The notes beneath the pieces were generated by a model, which saw nothing but the letters and a program-made list of their open reading frames with translations, was not told the DNA's origin and did no database searches. Shown here in pieces: positions 1-8,477 of a stretch of 64,000 nucleotides of DNA. The stretch spans positions 2,914,001 through 2,978,000 of the forward strand of contig NZ_QUOT01000001.1 in assembly GCF_003390375.1 (NCBI RefSeq). Reading direction: 5' to 3'. Position 1 is the first letter of the stretch, and each line of letters begins with the position of its first letter. The stretch is from Thalassotalea euphylliae (GTDB taxonomy: Bacteria; Pseudomonadota; Gammaproteobacteria; Enterobacterales; Alteromonadaceae). A program made the translations under genes and the position numbers.

Positions 1-1
1 G

Positions 2-1093
2 GACCAAGCGCTTGATATTATCTTGAAAGTTAAGGGGCTTGATAAGCGCATGCAAGGTAATATCTTAATGGTTGCGCCTAGCGACGAGCTTGCTGCGCGT
101 GAGGCTAAGAACTTACAGGCACAGCAGCAGGTGGAAGAACTGGCGCCATTGTACTCGGAATACTTGCAAATCAACTATGCCAAAGCATCAGAGCTAGCAA
201 ATTTAATCAAGAATGAAGACACTAGTATCCTATCTGGACGCGGAACCGTGTCGGTTGATGAGCGCACCAATACGTTGCTGGTTAGAGATACCGCTAAGAG
301 TATTGAAGATATCAAACGAATGATTGATATTTTAGATATTCCAGTGCGCCAGGTCGTGATTGAAGCGCGTATGGTTACGGTAACTGACGATATCAACGAG
401 CAATTAGGTATTCGTTGGGGTATCACAGATACTGACGGAGAATATTCGACGTCCGGCAGTTTAACTGGCGCAGATTCAGCCGGTGGTGGTGTCGTACCTG
501 ACATTGCGGATCGCCTTAACGTTAACCTTCCGGTACCTAACCCAGCTGGTAGCATTGCATTCCAAATTGCGCGTTTAGCTGATGGTACGATTCTGGATTT
601 AGAGTTAAGTGCGCTTGAGCAAGAGAACAAAGGTGAAATCATTGCTAGCCCACGTATTACGACGGCTAACCAAAAAGAAGCCTTTATTGAGCAGGGTGTT
701 GAGATCCCTTATCAAGAGGCTGCATCTAGTGGCGCGACGTCAACTCAATTTAAAAAGGCGGTATTGAGCTTAACGGTAACACCGCAAATTACCCCTGATG
801 ACAACATCATTCTAGATCTAGGTGTGACACAAGATACGGTTTCGGATGTTACTAGCGGTCAAGCGCCAGCGATTGATACACAGCGTATTGGCACACAAGT
901 ACTGGTTAAAAATGGTGAAACGATTGTTTTAGGTGGTATTTACCAGCAGTCAATTATTAGTGCTGTATCAAAAGTTCCTGTATTAGGTGATATCCCATAC
1001 TTTGGCTGGATGTTCAGAAATACTAATAACTTTAATGAAAAGAAAGAGTTACTTATTTTTGTGACGCCCCGCATCGTTACTGAACATTTTTAA
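2..1093 (+). CDS. pilQ: Type IV pilus secretin PilQ, C-terminal part (5' end outside window)
   Basis: Outer-membrane secretin through which the type IV pilus fibre is extruded. The reading frame is open from the first bases of the window, so the N-terminal AMIN and most of the N0 region lie upstream. Visible are the end of an N-domain (LQINYAKASELANLI, TNTLLVRDT) and the secretin core, ending with the family hallmark VPVLGDIPYFGWMFRN and a terminal ELLIFVTPRIV strand. The order pilQ-aroK-aroB is typical of gammaproteobacteria and supports PilQ over GspD; the separate GspD lies at 50.4 kb. An internal TTG at 23 is only where the visible frame can formally begin and is not a true start. Confidence 0.95.
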   Translation, partial: DQALDIILKVKGLDKRMQGNILMVAPSDELAAREAKNLQAQQQVEELAPLYSEYLQINYAKASELANLIKNEDTSILSGRGTVSVDERTNTLLVRDTAKSIEDIKRMIDILDIPVRQVVIEARMVTVTDDINEQLGIRWGITDTDGEYSTSGSLTGADSAGGGVVPDIADRLNVNLPVPNPAGSIAFQIARLADGTILDLELSALEQENKGEIIASPRITTANQKEAFIEQGVEIPYQEAASSGATSTQFKKAVLSLTVTPQITPDDNIILDLGVTQDTVSDVTSGQAPAIDTQRIGTQVLVKNGETIVLGGIYQQSIISAVSKVPVLGDIPYFGWMFRNTNNFNEKKELLIFVTPRIVTEHF

Positions 1094-1108
1094 AAAGCCC
1101 TCAAAAAT

Positions 1109-1142
1109 CAAGTAAGTGGCGTAATTTTTGGTCACTTACTTG
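1109..1142. repeat. Inverted repeat between pilQ and aroK
   Basis: A perfect 10-bp inverted repeat (CAAGTAAGTG at 1109-1118, its complement at 1133-1142) flanks a 14-nt loop just after the pilQ stop. It could form a hairpin in the pilQ transcript. No T-tract follows it on the plus strand, so it is not a classical terminator there; it may be an attenuator or 3'-end stabiliser. Confidence 0.45.
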
Positions 1143-1243
1143 CATTCTCCCGCCAACAATTGCGATAATTACGCCCTTGAAATTTTTGAGAGGAGTTTCC
1201 TCTTACCTATTTACACTATTTTTACGAGAATTAAGTAAGTCTA

Positions 1244-1762
1244 ATGGCAGAAAAACGTAATATTTTCCTAGTAGGCCCGATGGGCGCTGGTAAAAGCACT
1301 ATCGGTCGAGAATTAGCAGATAAGCTTCACTTAGAGTTTTTCGATTCAGATCAAGAAATTGAACGTCGTACAGGTGCTGACATCTCTTGGGTTTTTGACT
1401 TAGAAGGCGAAGAAGGCTTCCGTAAAAGAGAAGAAACTGTCATTGATGACCTTACCGAAATGCAAGGTATTGTGTTAGCTACAGGTGGCGGTTCAGTGAT
1501 TAGTCCGCAAGTGAGAAACCGTCTATCGGCTCGTGGTATTGTGGTTTACCTTGAAACGACTATCGACAAGCAAGTGGCTCGCACTCAGCGTGACCGTCGT
1601 CGTCCTTTATTACAAACGTCTGAAGACCCTCGCGTAGTACTAGAAAACTTGGCAGTAGAGCGCAATCCGCTTTATGAAGAAATTGCTGATGTGATCATCC
1701 AAACTGACGATCAAAGCGCTAAAGTTGTTGCTCATAAGATTGTTGAACGTTTAGATTTCTAA
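1244..1762 (+). CDS. aroK: Shikimate kinase I
   Basis: Phosphorylates shikimate to shikimate 3-phosphate with ATP in the cytoplasmic chorismate pathway. The 172-residue length is normal. The P-loop GPMGAGKST is at residues 11-19, the substrate-binding DSD at 34-36, an Arg at about 60 and the GGG loop at 81-83, then an RDRRRPLL lid region. The stop overlaps the start of aroB by one base (TAATG), indicating translational coupling. The pair aroK-aroB after pilQ is the conserved gammaproteobacterial arrangement. Confidence 0.97.
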   Translation: MAEKRNIFLVGPMGAGKSTIGRELADKLHLEFFDSDQEIERRTGADISWVFDLEGEEGFRKREETVIDDLTEMQGIVLATGGGSVISPQVRNRLSARGIVVYLETTIDKQVARTQRDRRRPLLQTSEDPRVVLENLAVERNPLYEEIADVIIQTDDQSAKVVAHKIVERLDF

Positions 1763-2829
1763 TGGCTACCTTGCGTGTTGAGCTGGGTGAGCGTAGTTAC
1801 CCAATATATATTGCGCCGAGACTACTTGAGCAAAGCAGTCCGCTCGCTCAACACATCAAATCAAAGCGCGTTTGCGTTATTTCAAACGACATTGTATTTC
1901 CCCTATACGGCGAGAAGCTGCTCGCTGCACTAACCGATTTTCAAGTAGATTACTTGGTATTACCAGATGGTGAGCAAGAAAAAAGCTTAGCCAACTTCGA
2001 TCGCATCATGAGCCACATGCTAGAGCATGGCCATGGTCGAGACTCAACCTTGATTGCATTCGGTGGTGGAGTTATCGGTGACATTACAGGCTTTGCTGCT
2101 GCTTGTTATCAACGTGGTGTCGAATTTATCCAAATACCTACTACGCTGCTATCGCAAGTAGATTCTTCGGTAGGTGGTAAAACTGCGATTAACCACCCGC
2201 TTGGCAAGAACATGGTTGGAGCATTTTACCAGCCTAACGCTGTACTGATTGATATTACATCTTTAAATACGCTACCTGCTCGTGAATTTGCTGCGGGTAT
2301 GGCGGAAGTCATCAAATACGGTATTTTGGGCGATGCCGAGTTCTTTACTTGGCTTGAAGAGCATAAAGCTGGAATTAAAGCACAAGAACCAGAGCTCTTG
2401 CAGCAAGTGATTGCTCGCTGCTGCCAATGTAAAGCAGATATTGTTGCCGAAGATGAAAAAGAAGCGGGTAAGCGTGCTTTGCTTAACCTAGGCCATACCT
2501 TTGGTCACGCCATTGAAGCTGAGCAAGGCTATGGGGTTTGGTTACACGGTGAAGCTGTAGCCGCTGGTATGGTTATTGCTTCGACACTTTCAGTAGAACG
2601 AGGTTTGCTGTTAGCGCCAGAACTACGTCGCATAGAGCAATTGATTGCATATTTTGATTTACCAACAACATCTCCATCCGATATGGGGCTTGATGCTTAT
2701 CTTAAGCATATGAAACGGGATAAGAAAAATGTTGCTGGTCAATTGCGGTTTGTCCTGCCTACCGGCATTGGTAGCAGTGAAGTTGTGGGTGATGTGACGA
2801 TTGAGGAGCTAAAGCAACTTCTGGATTAA
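1762..2829 (+). CDS. aroB: 3-dehydroquinate synthase
   Basis: Converts DAHP to 3-dehydroquinate, the second step of the shikimate pathway, using NAD and a divalent metal. The 355-residue protein shows the nucleotide-binding GGGVIGDITGFAA segment, MAEVIKYG with a metal-ligand Glu, and the metal-binding His motifs LNLGHTFGHAIE and WLHGEAVAAG. It begins inside the aroK stop codon, so the two are one transcription unit. Confidence 0.97.
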   Translation: MATLRVELGERSYPIYIAPRLLEQSSPLAQHIKSKRVCVISNDIVFPLYGEKLLAALTDFQVDYLVLPDGEQEKSLANFDRIMSHMLEHGHGRDSTLIAFGGGVIGDITGFAAACYQRGVEFIQIPTTLLSQVDSSVGGKTAINHPLGKNMVGAFYQPNAVLIDITSLNTLPAREFAAGMAEVIKYGILGDAEFFTWLEEHKAGIKAQEPELLQQVIARCCQCKADIVAEDEKEAGKRALLNLGHTFGHAIEAEQGYGVWLHGEAVAAGMVIASTLSVERGLLLAPELRRIEQLIAYFDLPTTSPSDMGLDAYLKHMKRDKKNVAGQLRFVLPTGIGSSEVVGDVTIEELKQLLD

Positions 2830-2864
2830 TTAAGTGACTGAGGCTGCTCAGTACGGATGGCTCC

Positions 2865-4364
2865 ATGATGGCTCTAGCAACCAGCGAAAATCAAACAACG
2901 GATAAGAATGTTATGTCAATAAGCACCAATGCTCGCATTGACTACATTTTGAAGTTTTCCTGCCATATGGTGGTGGTGCTAGACGATCAGCAATCTGGTT
3001 TTGGCTCAATTTCCGGCACTTACCTAGAATCCCTTTCTGAACAAACTAATGCAGCACTTGTACCTGTCTCTAGCAAATTGAATGATGTACAAGTGCGAGC
3101 TCGCATCAATGAACAACTTTTCCCAGGTGAAGCATTCGATCCCGAAATATCGCTTACGCAAAGCGTTGTTGAACACTATATCAACCAACAATTACCAATT
3201 GCGATTGTCATTGAACATGCTCATCATTTGTCTCTGCAAATAGTACATGAATTAACGTTGCTTTCAGAGCTTGCAAAAAAATCTGGCCGAGATATTGCCG
3301 TTGTATTGCTGGGGCAGACGGCTTTGGGCAAGCTGATCGTTACAAACTACAGCTTATTCAATAAAAAACTCTCGATGATATCTGCGGCCAATGGACAATT
3401 AATTTCAGTAAATGCTGAATTATTCAAATCGAAGGTCAGTTTTTTAACCTTAACACCGTTTAATAAATTAGTGATTGCACTAGTTGTGCTACTGGCACTG
3501 ACCTTTGTTGTACTTTATGTCTTGTATCAACGTGATGCCATGACGTTTAGTCAATTACCTGAACAAAATGAATTGAGTGAAGGCACAGCGACTGTTGCCA
3601 TTGAAAACGAATTGATTACACCTAGTGAGACTGGCAAAAAACAGCCCACTGAAACCGCAACGGCTGAGTATATTGGCGAGGCTCTTTCTGGCGCTCAAAG
3701 CCTGCAAGTTGAGCCACAAGTTGCAAACCCGCAAGAGATATTAACTGCGTTATTGTCATTAGGAACGTCACCAGAAACGTCATTAAATACGACACAAGAT
3801 ATGACAAAGGGCGAGGTAATTGTTAATGCAGGTCCAGCGGCGCCAATTGATGTGTTATCAGCATTAGCGGCTGTTGAAACGGATAACAAAGTAGCAAATG
3901 AAACTGTTGTATCGAAGCTAAAGGGGGATGCTAAAGAGCTTCTTGCAGTACCAACAGCAGCAGCTAATAAGGTAGTGGCTGAATACAAGATCAACAATGC
4001 TTCAGCAAGTAATAACGAGCAACTGGCATATGATTCCAAATACTTCAATACTGGAATTGAAGGTGTTGTTATTCAATTTGCAAACTTAGCATTAACAAAT
4101 GTTAGCGATAATCTAGAGAATACTAAGCAGCAAGGGGAAAGCTTGGCAGCGAGCTTTGCCCAACGATATCAACTAACGCAATACCAGTACTACACGCGTC
4201 TCTTGAATGACCAGCCTTATGTGGTAGTGACTTCCATGACTTATGCACAACGTGCTGCGGCGGTAAGTGCAATGAAACAATTAAGTGAAGAATTGCAACA
4301 GTCAGGTATTTGGATTAAATCAACAAAAACCATTGCTACCGAAATGGCCGCAAGCAACCGTTAG
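2865..4364 (+). CDS. damX: DamX-like cell-division protein with C-terminal SPOR domain
   Basis: DamX-type proteins sit in the inner membrane at the division site and bind denuded septal peptidoglycan through a SPOR domain. This 499-residue protein has an N-terminal degenerate AAA-like part (IAIVIEHAHHLS resembles a Walker B region, but no Walker A lysine loop is visible where one would be expected), one transmembrane helix at about residues 200-220 (LVIALVVLLALTFVVLYVLY), a long low-complexity Glu/Thr/Ala linker, and a C-terminal SPOR-like domain at about 410-490. Position between aroB and dam matches E. coli damX. The start could also be the ATG at 2913; neither has a strong ribosome-binding site. 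Confidence 0.85.
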   Translation: MMALATSENQTTDKNVMSISTNARIDYILKFSCHMVVVLDDQQSGFGSISGTYLESLSEQTNAALVPVSSKLNDVQVRARINEQLFPGEAFDPEISLTQSVVEHYINQQLPIAIVIEHAHHLSLQIVHELTLLSELAKKSGRDIAVVLLGQTALGKLIVTNYSLFNKKLSMISAANGQLISVNAELFKSKVSFLTLTPFNKLVIALVVLLALTFVVLYVLYQRDAMTFSQLPEQNELSEGTATVAIENELITPSETGKKQPTETATAEYIGEALSGAQSLQVEPQVANPQEILTALLSLGTSPETSLNTTQDMTKGEVIVNAGPAAPIDVLSALAAVETDNKVANETVVSKLKGDAKELLAVPTAAANKVVAEYKINNASASNNEQLAYDSKYFNTGIEGVVIQFANLALTNVSDNLENTKQQGESLAASFAQRYQLTQYQYYTRLLNDQPYVVVTSMTYAQRAAAVSAMKQLSEELQQSGIWIKSTKTIATEMAASNR

Positions 4365-4446
4365 CCCTTAAAAAACATTGGTCTTAGCAGGGATTCAAGC
4401 TACAATCCCCAGTCGATTTAATGGTAGTAGTGGAATTGTTGGCTGA

Positions 4447-5268
4447 ATGACCAATAAAAACAGAGCATTTTTAAAGTGGGCGGGTGGCAAGTACACTTTG
4501 TGTGACGTCATCAACAAAATGCTCCCCAAAGGTGAGTGCTTAATTGAGCCTTTTGTTGGTGCAGGTTCAGTCTTCCTAAATAGCAACTTTTCACGCTATA
4601 TCTTAAACGATATCAATCGCGATTTGATTAATCTGTATCAAATTCTTAAAGATACGCCAGAGCAATATATTAATGACGCCGCCAAGTTGTTTATTGAGCA
4701 AAATAATCAGGCCGACGCTTATTATGACTTGCGTAAAACATTTAACGAAACTGACGATATCTATCAGCGCTCACTGCTATTTCTTTACCTAAACCGTCAC
4801 GGTTATAACGGTCTTTGTCGTTATAACAAGTCAGGTGGTTACAATGTGCCTTTTGGTAAATATAAAAAGCCGTATTTTCCTGAAAAAGAGCTTCAGGTAT
4901 TTGCTGAAAAAGCGCAACGGGCGACGTTCGTTTGTGAAAACTATCGAGATACCTTTGCTAGGGCTCAGCAAGGGGATGTGATTTATTGTGATCCGCCATA
5001 TGTACCACTAAGTAAAACCGCTAGTTTTACTTCCTATGCGGGAAACGGGTTTGGTCTTGATGAGCAAGCGGATTTGGCTAATGCTGCGGAGGAAACTGTC
5101 GCAGAAGTGAAAGGGACGAGTGTGCTGATCAGTAATCACGACACGATTTGGACACGCAAAATTTACGAGCACGCTCATCGCATTCGCAAACTAAATGTGG
5201 CCCGTACCATTAGTCAAAAAGCAACTAACCGCAAAAAAGTGGGCGAATTAATGGCGCTTTATAAGTAG
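4447..5268 (+). CDS. dam: DNA adenine methylase (GATC-specific)
   Basis: Transfers a methyl group from S-adenosylmethionine to N6 of adenine in GATC, serving mismatch repair and replication control. The 273-residue protein has the Dam-type layout: FLKWAGGKYTL at residues 8-18, the SAM-binding motif EPFVGAGSVF, the RYNKSGGYNVPFG DNA-contact segment, and catalytic DPPY at about residue 182 followed by TASFTSYAGNGF. Location after damX matches the orphan housekeeping Dam of gammaproteobacteria, and no cognate restriction gene is adjacent. Confidence 0.96.
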   Translation: MTNKNRAFLKWAGGKYTLCDVINKMLPKGECLIEPFVGAGSVFLNSNFSRYILNDINRDLINLYQILKDTPEQYINDAAKLFIEQNNQADAYYDLRKTFNETDDIYQRSLLFLYLNRHGYNGLCRYNKSGGYNVPFGKYKKPYFPEKELQVFAEKAQRATFVCENYRDTFARAQQGDVIYCDPPYVPLSKTASFTSYAGNGFGLDEQADLANAAEETVAEVKGTSVLISNHDTIWTRKIYEHAHRIRKLNVARTISQKATNRKKVGELMALYK

Positions 5269-5277
5269 TCGCCCCAT

Positions 5278-5481
5278 TTAGGCCGGCATGACAAAGGTAA
5301 CGGCCAACACTAGACTCATCACAAATAAGATCACGGCGACAAGCCCAACTAAGATAAACTGGACTGGTTTTCCTTTATTGAAATCTTGTTTGTGGTTGGT
5401 GCTGCTTTGCACACCAAAAAATGCCGCGCCAACACTTTTAAACGTTTGCCACCAGCTTAGGTCTTTTTCATTATCACGCAT
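5278..5481 (-). CDS. DUF2970 family small membrane protein
   Basis: A 67-residue protein of unknown function that fits the DUF2970 family: the signature KSVGAAFFGVQS with a following DFNKGKP is present, and a single C-terminal transmembrane helix spans about residues 40-62. The ATG at 5481 is chosen because AGGG lies 8 bases upstream; a TTG six codons earlier would place the start inside that Shine-Dalgarno. It is convergent with dam, with only nine bases between the stops. Confidence 0.8.
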   Translation of the reverse strand: MRDNEKDLSWWQTFKSVGAAFFGVQSSTNHKQDFNKGKPVQFILVGLVAVILFVMSLVLAVTFVMPA

Positions 5482-5582
5482 TTTTTCATCCCTCGCCAAT
5501 GCGACGATCGCTTGCTATGAGTATGCAAAATTGTATAAAAAATGACAATAACGTTGGGGTTGGCTAAATAATACAAAAGAAA

Positions 5583-5612
5583 AGGCACTTACATGAAGTC
5601 ATGTAAGTGCCT
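5583..5612 (-). terminator. Rho-independent terminator of the porin gene
   Basis: A perfect 13-bp inverted repeat (AGGCACTTACATG and its complement) closes a 4-base loop. Read on the minus strand it is followed by TTTCTTTTGTATT, so it terminates the porin gene whose stop is about 50 bases earlier. Confidence 0.85.
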
Positions 5613-5662
5613 AGTATTAAGTTTTGTTGTGCTTGGATTAGCTTAGCTCAGTATGGCTTCAC

Positions 5663-6322
5663 TTAGAAAGTTGTCCCCCAGCTCACAACAAATTTGGTGT
5701 CATCATCGCCAGAGTCTTCATCAGCTCGTGATACCGTAAAGGTAAAGTCACCTTTGCTCACATCTAACTGGAAGTGACCGTAATCGCTGTCGCTACCGGC
5801 ATCAAAGTCGTAGTAACCATAGGTAAGGCCTACGCTGTATTCTTTCGCTACTTCAAAGCCGTAACCAACGCTGTAGTAGATGTCACCTGTGTCGAATAGT
5901 GAACCATCGTCAACTTGGCTGTTTACTGTGTAAGCAACACCAAAGCTGAAGTCAGCGTAACTACCATTTAAGTAAACTTCACCGAAGTCACCGTCATCTA
6001 AGTCTGCATAGTGGTATAAGATGTAGCCAACGTCATAGCCAAAATCACCTGCTTCACCACCATAACCTAGATAGAAGTCAGTTTCTGCACCGTTACCGTC
6101 GCCTAATGAACCAACCCATGTACCAGCGTAAAAGCCACTGTCATTACTGTAATCGATACCGCCCGATACTGAAGCAGAGTCAGAGCTCTGGCTTACGCCA
6201 CGCCATAAGTAGTTGCTTGTTGCACCAATATTAGCCTCGACCGCCGCTTGTGCTTGATTAGGTACTACCACCATAGTTGCTAAGCTTGAAGCAACCGCCA
6301 TTCCCATTAGTACTTTTTTCAT
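5663..6322 (-). CDS. TorF family putative porin (TIGR02001/Gcw_chp type)
   Basis: Predicted outer-membrane beta-barrel. The chosen ATG at 6322 gives 219 residues with signal peptide MKKVLMGMAVASSLATMVVV ending QAQA; a GAG purine stretch lies about ten bases upstream, whereas the frame's earlier start has none. The mature part begins VEANIGATSNYLWRGVSQS, the hallmark of this porin-like family, followed by alternating aromatic/Gly/Asp beta-strands (GFYAGTWVGSLG, FYLGYGGEAGDF) and a C-terminal strand ending in Phe (FVVSWGTTF), as expected for BAM recognition. It is monocistronic with its own terminator. The substrate cannot be told from sequence. Confidence 0.85.
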   Translation of the reverse strand: MKKVLMGMAVASSLATMVVVPNQAQAAVEANIGATSNYLWRGVSQSSDSASVSGGIDYSNDSGFYAGTWVGSLGDGNGAETDFYLGYGGEAGDFGYDVGYILYHYADLDDGDFGEVYLNGSYADFSFGVAYTVNSQVDDGSLFDTGDIYYSVGYGFEVAKEYSVGLTYGYYDFDAGSDSDYGHFQLDVSKGDFTFTVSRADEDSGDDDTKFVVSWGTTF

Positions 6323-6606
6323 GTGTATACTCTCTATGTTTTTATTGTTGCTAAAGATATAGCAAAGCAAGTGCCTAATTTGAGTAATTGCTTGAAAATC
6401 ATTTATTTCTAATAATAACAGTGGTTTATTGTTAATGTGAATAAGGTTTTACTTACCGTAGAGTTGAAGGTTGCTCATAAATAGTGCAGATGAGCACGAA
6501 GTGTGTCCAAATGAGTGCATAAAAATCGAACGTTTGTTGTTGCTTTCGCTTCAATATTGACTGTGGTTTAGGTAAAGTAGCGCAGATTTTCTGCTAGGGT
6601 ACATGT

Positions 6607-7284
6607 ATGTCTTCATTTTTAATTGCACCGTCTATTCTTTCAGCTGATTTTGCCAGACTTGGCGATGATGTTGCTCGCGTGTTAGCCGCGGGAGCTGATG
6701 TGGTTCACTTTGATGTGATGGATAACCACTATGTCCCAAACTTAACCTTTGGTCCCATGGTATGCCAATCGTTGCGTGACTTTGGTATTACTGCACCAAT
6801 TGATGTGCACTTAATGGTTAAGCCTGTTGATAGCTTAGTGCCTGAGTTTGCGAAAGCAGGGGCTGACATTATTACCTTTCATCCAGAAGCAAGCGATCAT
6901 GTTGATCGCACATTGCAGTTAATTAAAGATCATGGCTGTAAGGCTGGCTTAGTGCTAAACCCTGCAACGCCATTGAACATACTTGACCATGTGATGCATC
7001 GCCTTGACGTTGTTTTACTCATGTCGGTAAATCCAGGCTTCGGTGGGCAATCATTTATTCCGACAACGCTGGATAAGCTTCGCGCAGTGAAACAGCGTAT
7101 TTTAGCAAGCGGTCGTGATATTCGTTTAGAAATTGATGGCGGTGTTAAAGTGGATAACATCGCTGAAATTGCGGAAGCAGGCGCAGATATGTTTGTCGCT
7201 GGTTCAGCAATATTTTCACAACCTGATTACCGCACTGTGATTGAGCAAATGCGCGCTGAACTCGCATCGGTAACCAGCAAATAA
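6607..7284 (+). CDS. rpe: Ribulose-phosphate 3-epimerase
   Basis: Interconverts ribulose 5-phosphate and xylulose 5-phosphate in the pentose phosphate pathway. The 225-residue TIM-barrel protein shows APSILSADFARLG near the N-terminus, HFDVMDNHYVPNLTFG carrying metal and acid/base residues, HLMV, MSVNPGFGGQ and the C-terminal EIDGGV with catalytic Asp, then AGSAIF. It lies 60 bases before trpS. In E. coli gph separates them; here it is absent. Confidence 0.97.
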   Translation: MSSFLIAPSILSADFARLGDDVARVLAAGADVVHFDVMDNHYVPNLTFGPMVCQSLRDFGITAPIDVHLMVKPVDSLVPEFAKAGADIITFHPEASDHVDRTLQLIKDHGCKAGLVLNPATPLNILDHVMHRLDVVLLMSVNPGFGGQSFIPTTLDKLRAVKQRILASGRDIRLEIDGGVKVDNIAEIAEAGADMFVAGSAIFSQPDYRTVIEQMRAELASVTSK

Positions 7285-7344
7285 TCCAGTATTTATACTA
7301 ACTTAGTAAGCAACTACTAAGTAATTTAGAAATAAGAGAGCAAA

Positions 7345-8349
7345 ATGAGTAAACCAATTGTATTAAGTGGCTGTCAGCCATCTGGCGAATTGACGATAGG
7401 AAACTACCTAGGCGCACTGAAGCAGTGGGTTAATATGCAAGACGCTCATGAGTGTTATTACATGCTTGTTGATCAACATGCCATTACTGTTCGTCCAGAT
7501 CCTGCAGCGCTTAGAAAAGCGACTTTAGATGGTTTAGCACTGTACCTTGCATGTGGTGTTGACCCACAAAAGAGCACCATCTTTATTCAGTCACACGTGC
7601 CAGAGCATGCACAGCTTAGCTGGGTACTTAACTGTTACACCCAAATGGGTGAATTAAACCGCATGACGCAGTACAAAGATAAGTCGCAAAAATCAGAAGC
7701 TAATATGAACTCTGGTTTGTTTACCTATCCGGTATTAATGGCGGCTGATATCTTACTCTACAACGCAGACCGTGTACCTGTTGGTGATGACCAAAAGCAG
7801 CACCTAGAATTGACACGTGACATCGCAACACGTTTTAATAATTTGTATGGCGATATCTTTACGGTACCAGATCCACATATTCCAGAATTTGGTGCGCGTA
7901 TCATGAGCTTGCAAGATCCATTGAAGAAAATGTCAAAATCAGATGATAACGCGAACAACTTTATCGGTTTGCTAGAAGACACTAAAAAGATCACGAAAAA
8001 AATTAAGCGTGCGGTAACAGACTCTGATGAGCAAGCGCGTATTTACTTTGATGTGGCAGAAAAGCCAGGTGTGTCTAACTTGTTGTCATTGCTATCATGT
8101 GCAACGGGTAAGACGGTTGAAAGCTTAGTACCTGACTATGAAGATAAAATGTATGGTCATTTAAAAGGTGATGTTGCTGAGGCAGTAGTCGCTCTACTTG
8201 AACCAATTCAAACACGTTACAATCAGTACCGTGAAGACCAAGCATTCTTAGAGCAAGTGATGCGCGACGGCGCGGAAAAAGCTTCTGCTCATGCAAGCAA
8301 GGTGTTAACGAAGGTATACGACGCGATTGGTTTTGTTGCTAAGCCCTAG
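7345..8349 (+). CDS. trpS: Tryptophanyl-tRNA synthetase
   Basis: Charges tRNA-Trp. The 334-residue class I synthetase has the HIGH-equivalent in SGCQPSGELTIGNYLG at about residues 8-23, the MNSGLFTYPVLMAADILLY segment and the KMSKS loop at about residue 195, all normal for bacterial TrpRS. A purine-rich ribosome-binding site (AAGAGAG) precedes the ATG. A strong bidirectional terminator follows. Confidence 0.97.
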   Translation: MSKPIVLSGCQPSGELTIGNYLGALKQWVNMQDAHECYYMLVDQHAITVRPDPAALRKATLDGLALYLACGVDPQKSTIFIQSHVPEHAQLSWVLNCYTQMGELNRMTQYKDKSQKSEANMNSGLFTYPVLMAADILLYNADRVPVGDDQKQHLELTRDIATRFNNLYGDIFTVPDPHIPEFGARIMSLQDPLKKMSKSDDNANNFIGLLEDTKKITKKIKRAVTDSDEQARIYFDVAEKPGVSNLLSLLSCATGKTVESLVPDYEDKMYGHLKGDVAEAVVALLEPIQTRYNQYREDQAFLEQVMRDGAEKASAHASKVLTKVYDAIGFVAKP

Positions 8350-8405
8350 TCTGCCCAGCAATAGTCTGCCCAACCTATTGTTTAAATAATGAAGAATTAA
8401 ACAAT
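8347..8405. repeat. 15-bp tandem duplication and inverted repeat at the 3' end of trpS
   Basis: TAGTCTGCCCA occurs at 8347-8357 (including the trpS stop) and again at 8362-8372, a 15-bp period. It is followed by a 9-bp inverted repeat, ATTGTTTAA at 8377-8385 and its complement at 8397-8405. No coding role is evident. Confidence 0.5.
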
Positions 8406-8420
8406 AAAAATCACACAAAT

Positions 8421-8457
8421 AAAAAAGCGAGTCTTGGTTCTCAAGGCTCGCTTTTTT
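8421..8457. terminator. Bidirectional rho-independent terminator
   Basis: A 16-bp stem with one G-T wobble (AAAAAAGCGAG, then CTTG) closes a 5-base loop, with T6 on the plus strand and, from the A6, T6 on the minus strand. It lies between the convergent trpS and FHA-domain genes and can end both. Confidence 0.92.
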
Positions 8458-8477
8458 GATCTTAACAACTGTAGAGG

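Noticed and set aside
175..642. 155-codon minus-strand frame opposite pilQ
   Set aside because: Composition (Ser/Ile/Thr-rich) is what the antisense of the secretin gives; no ribosome-binding site.
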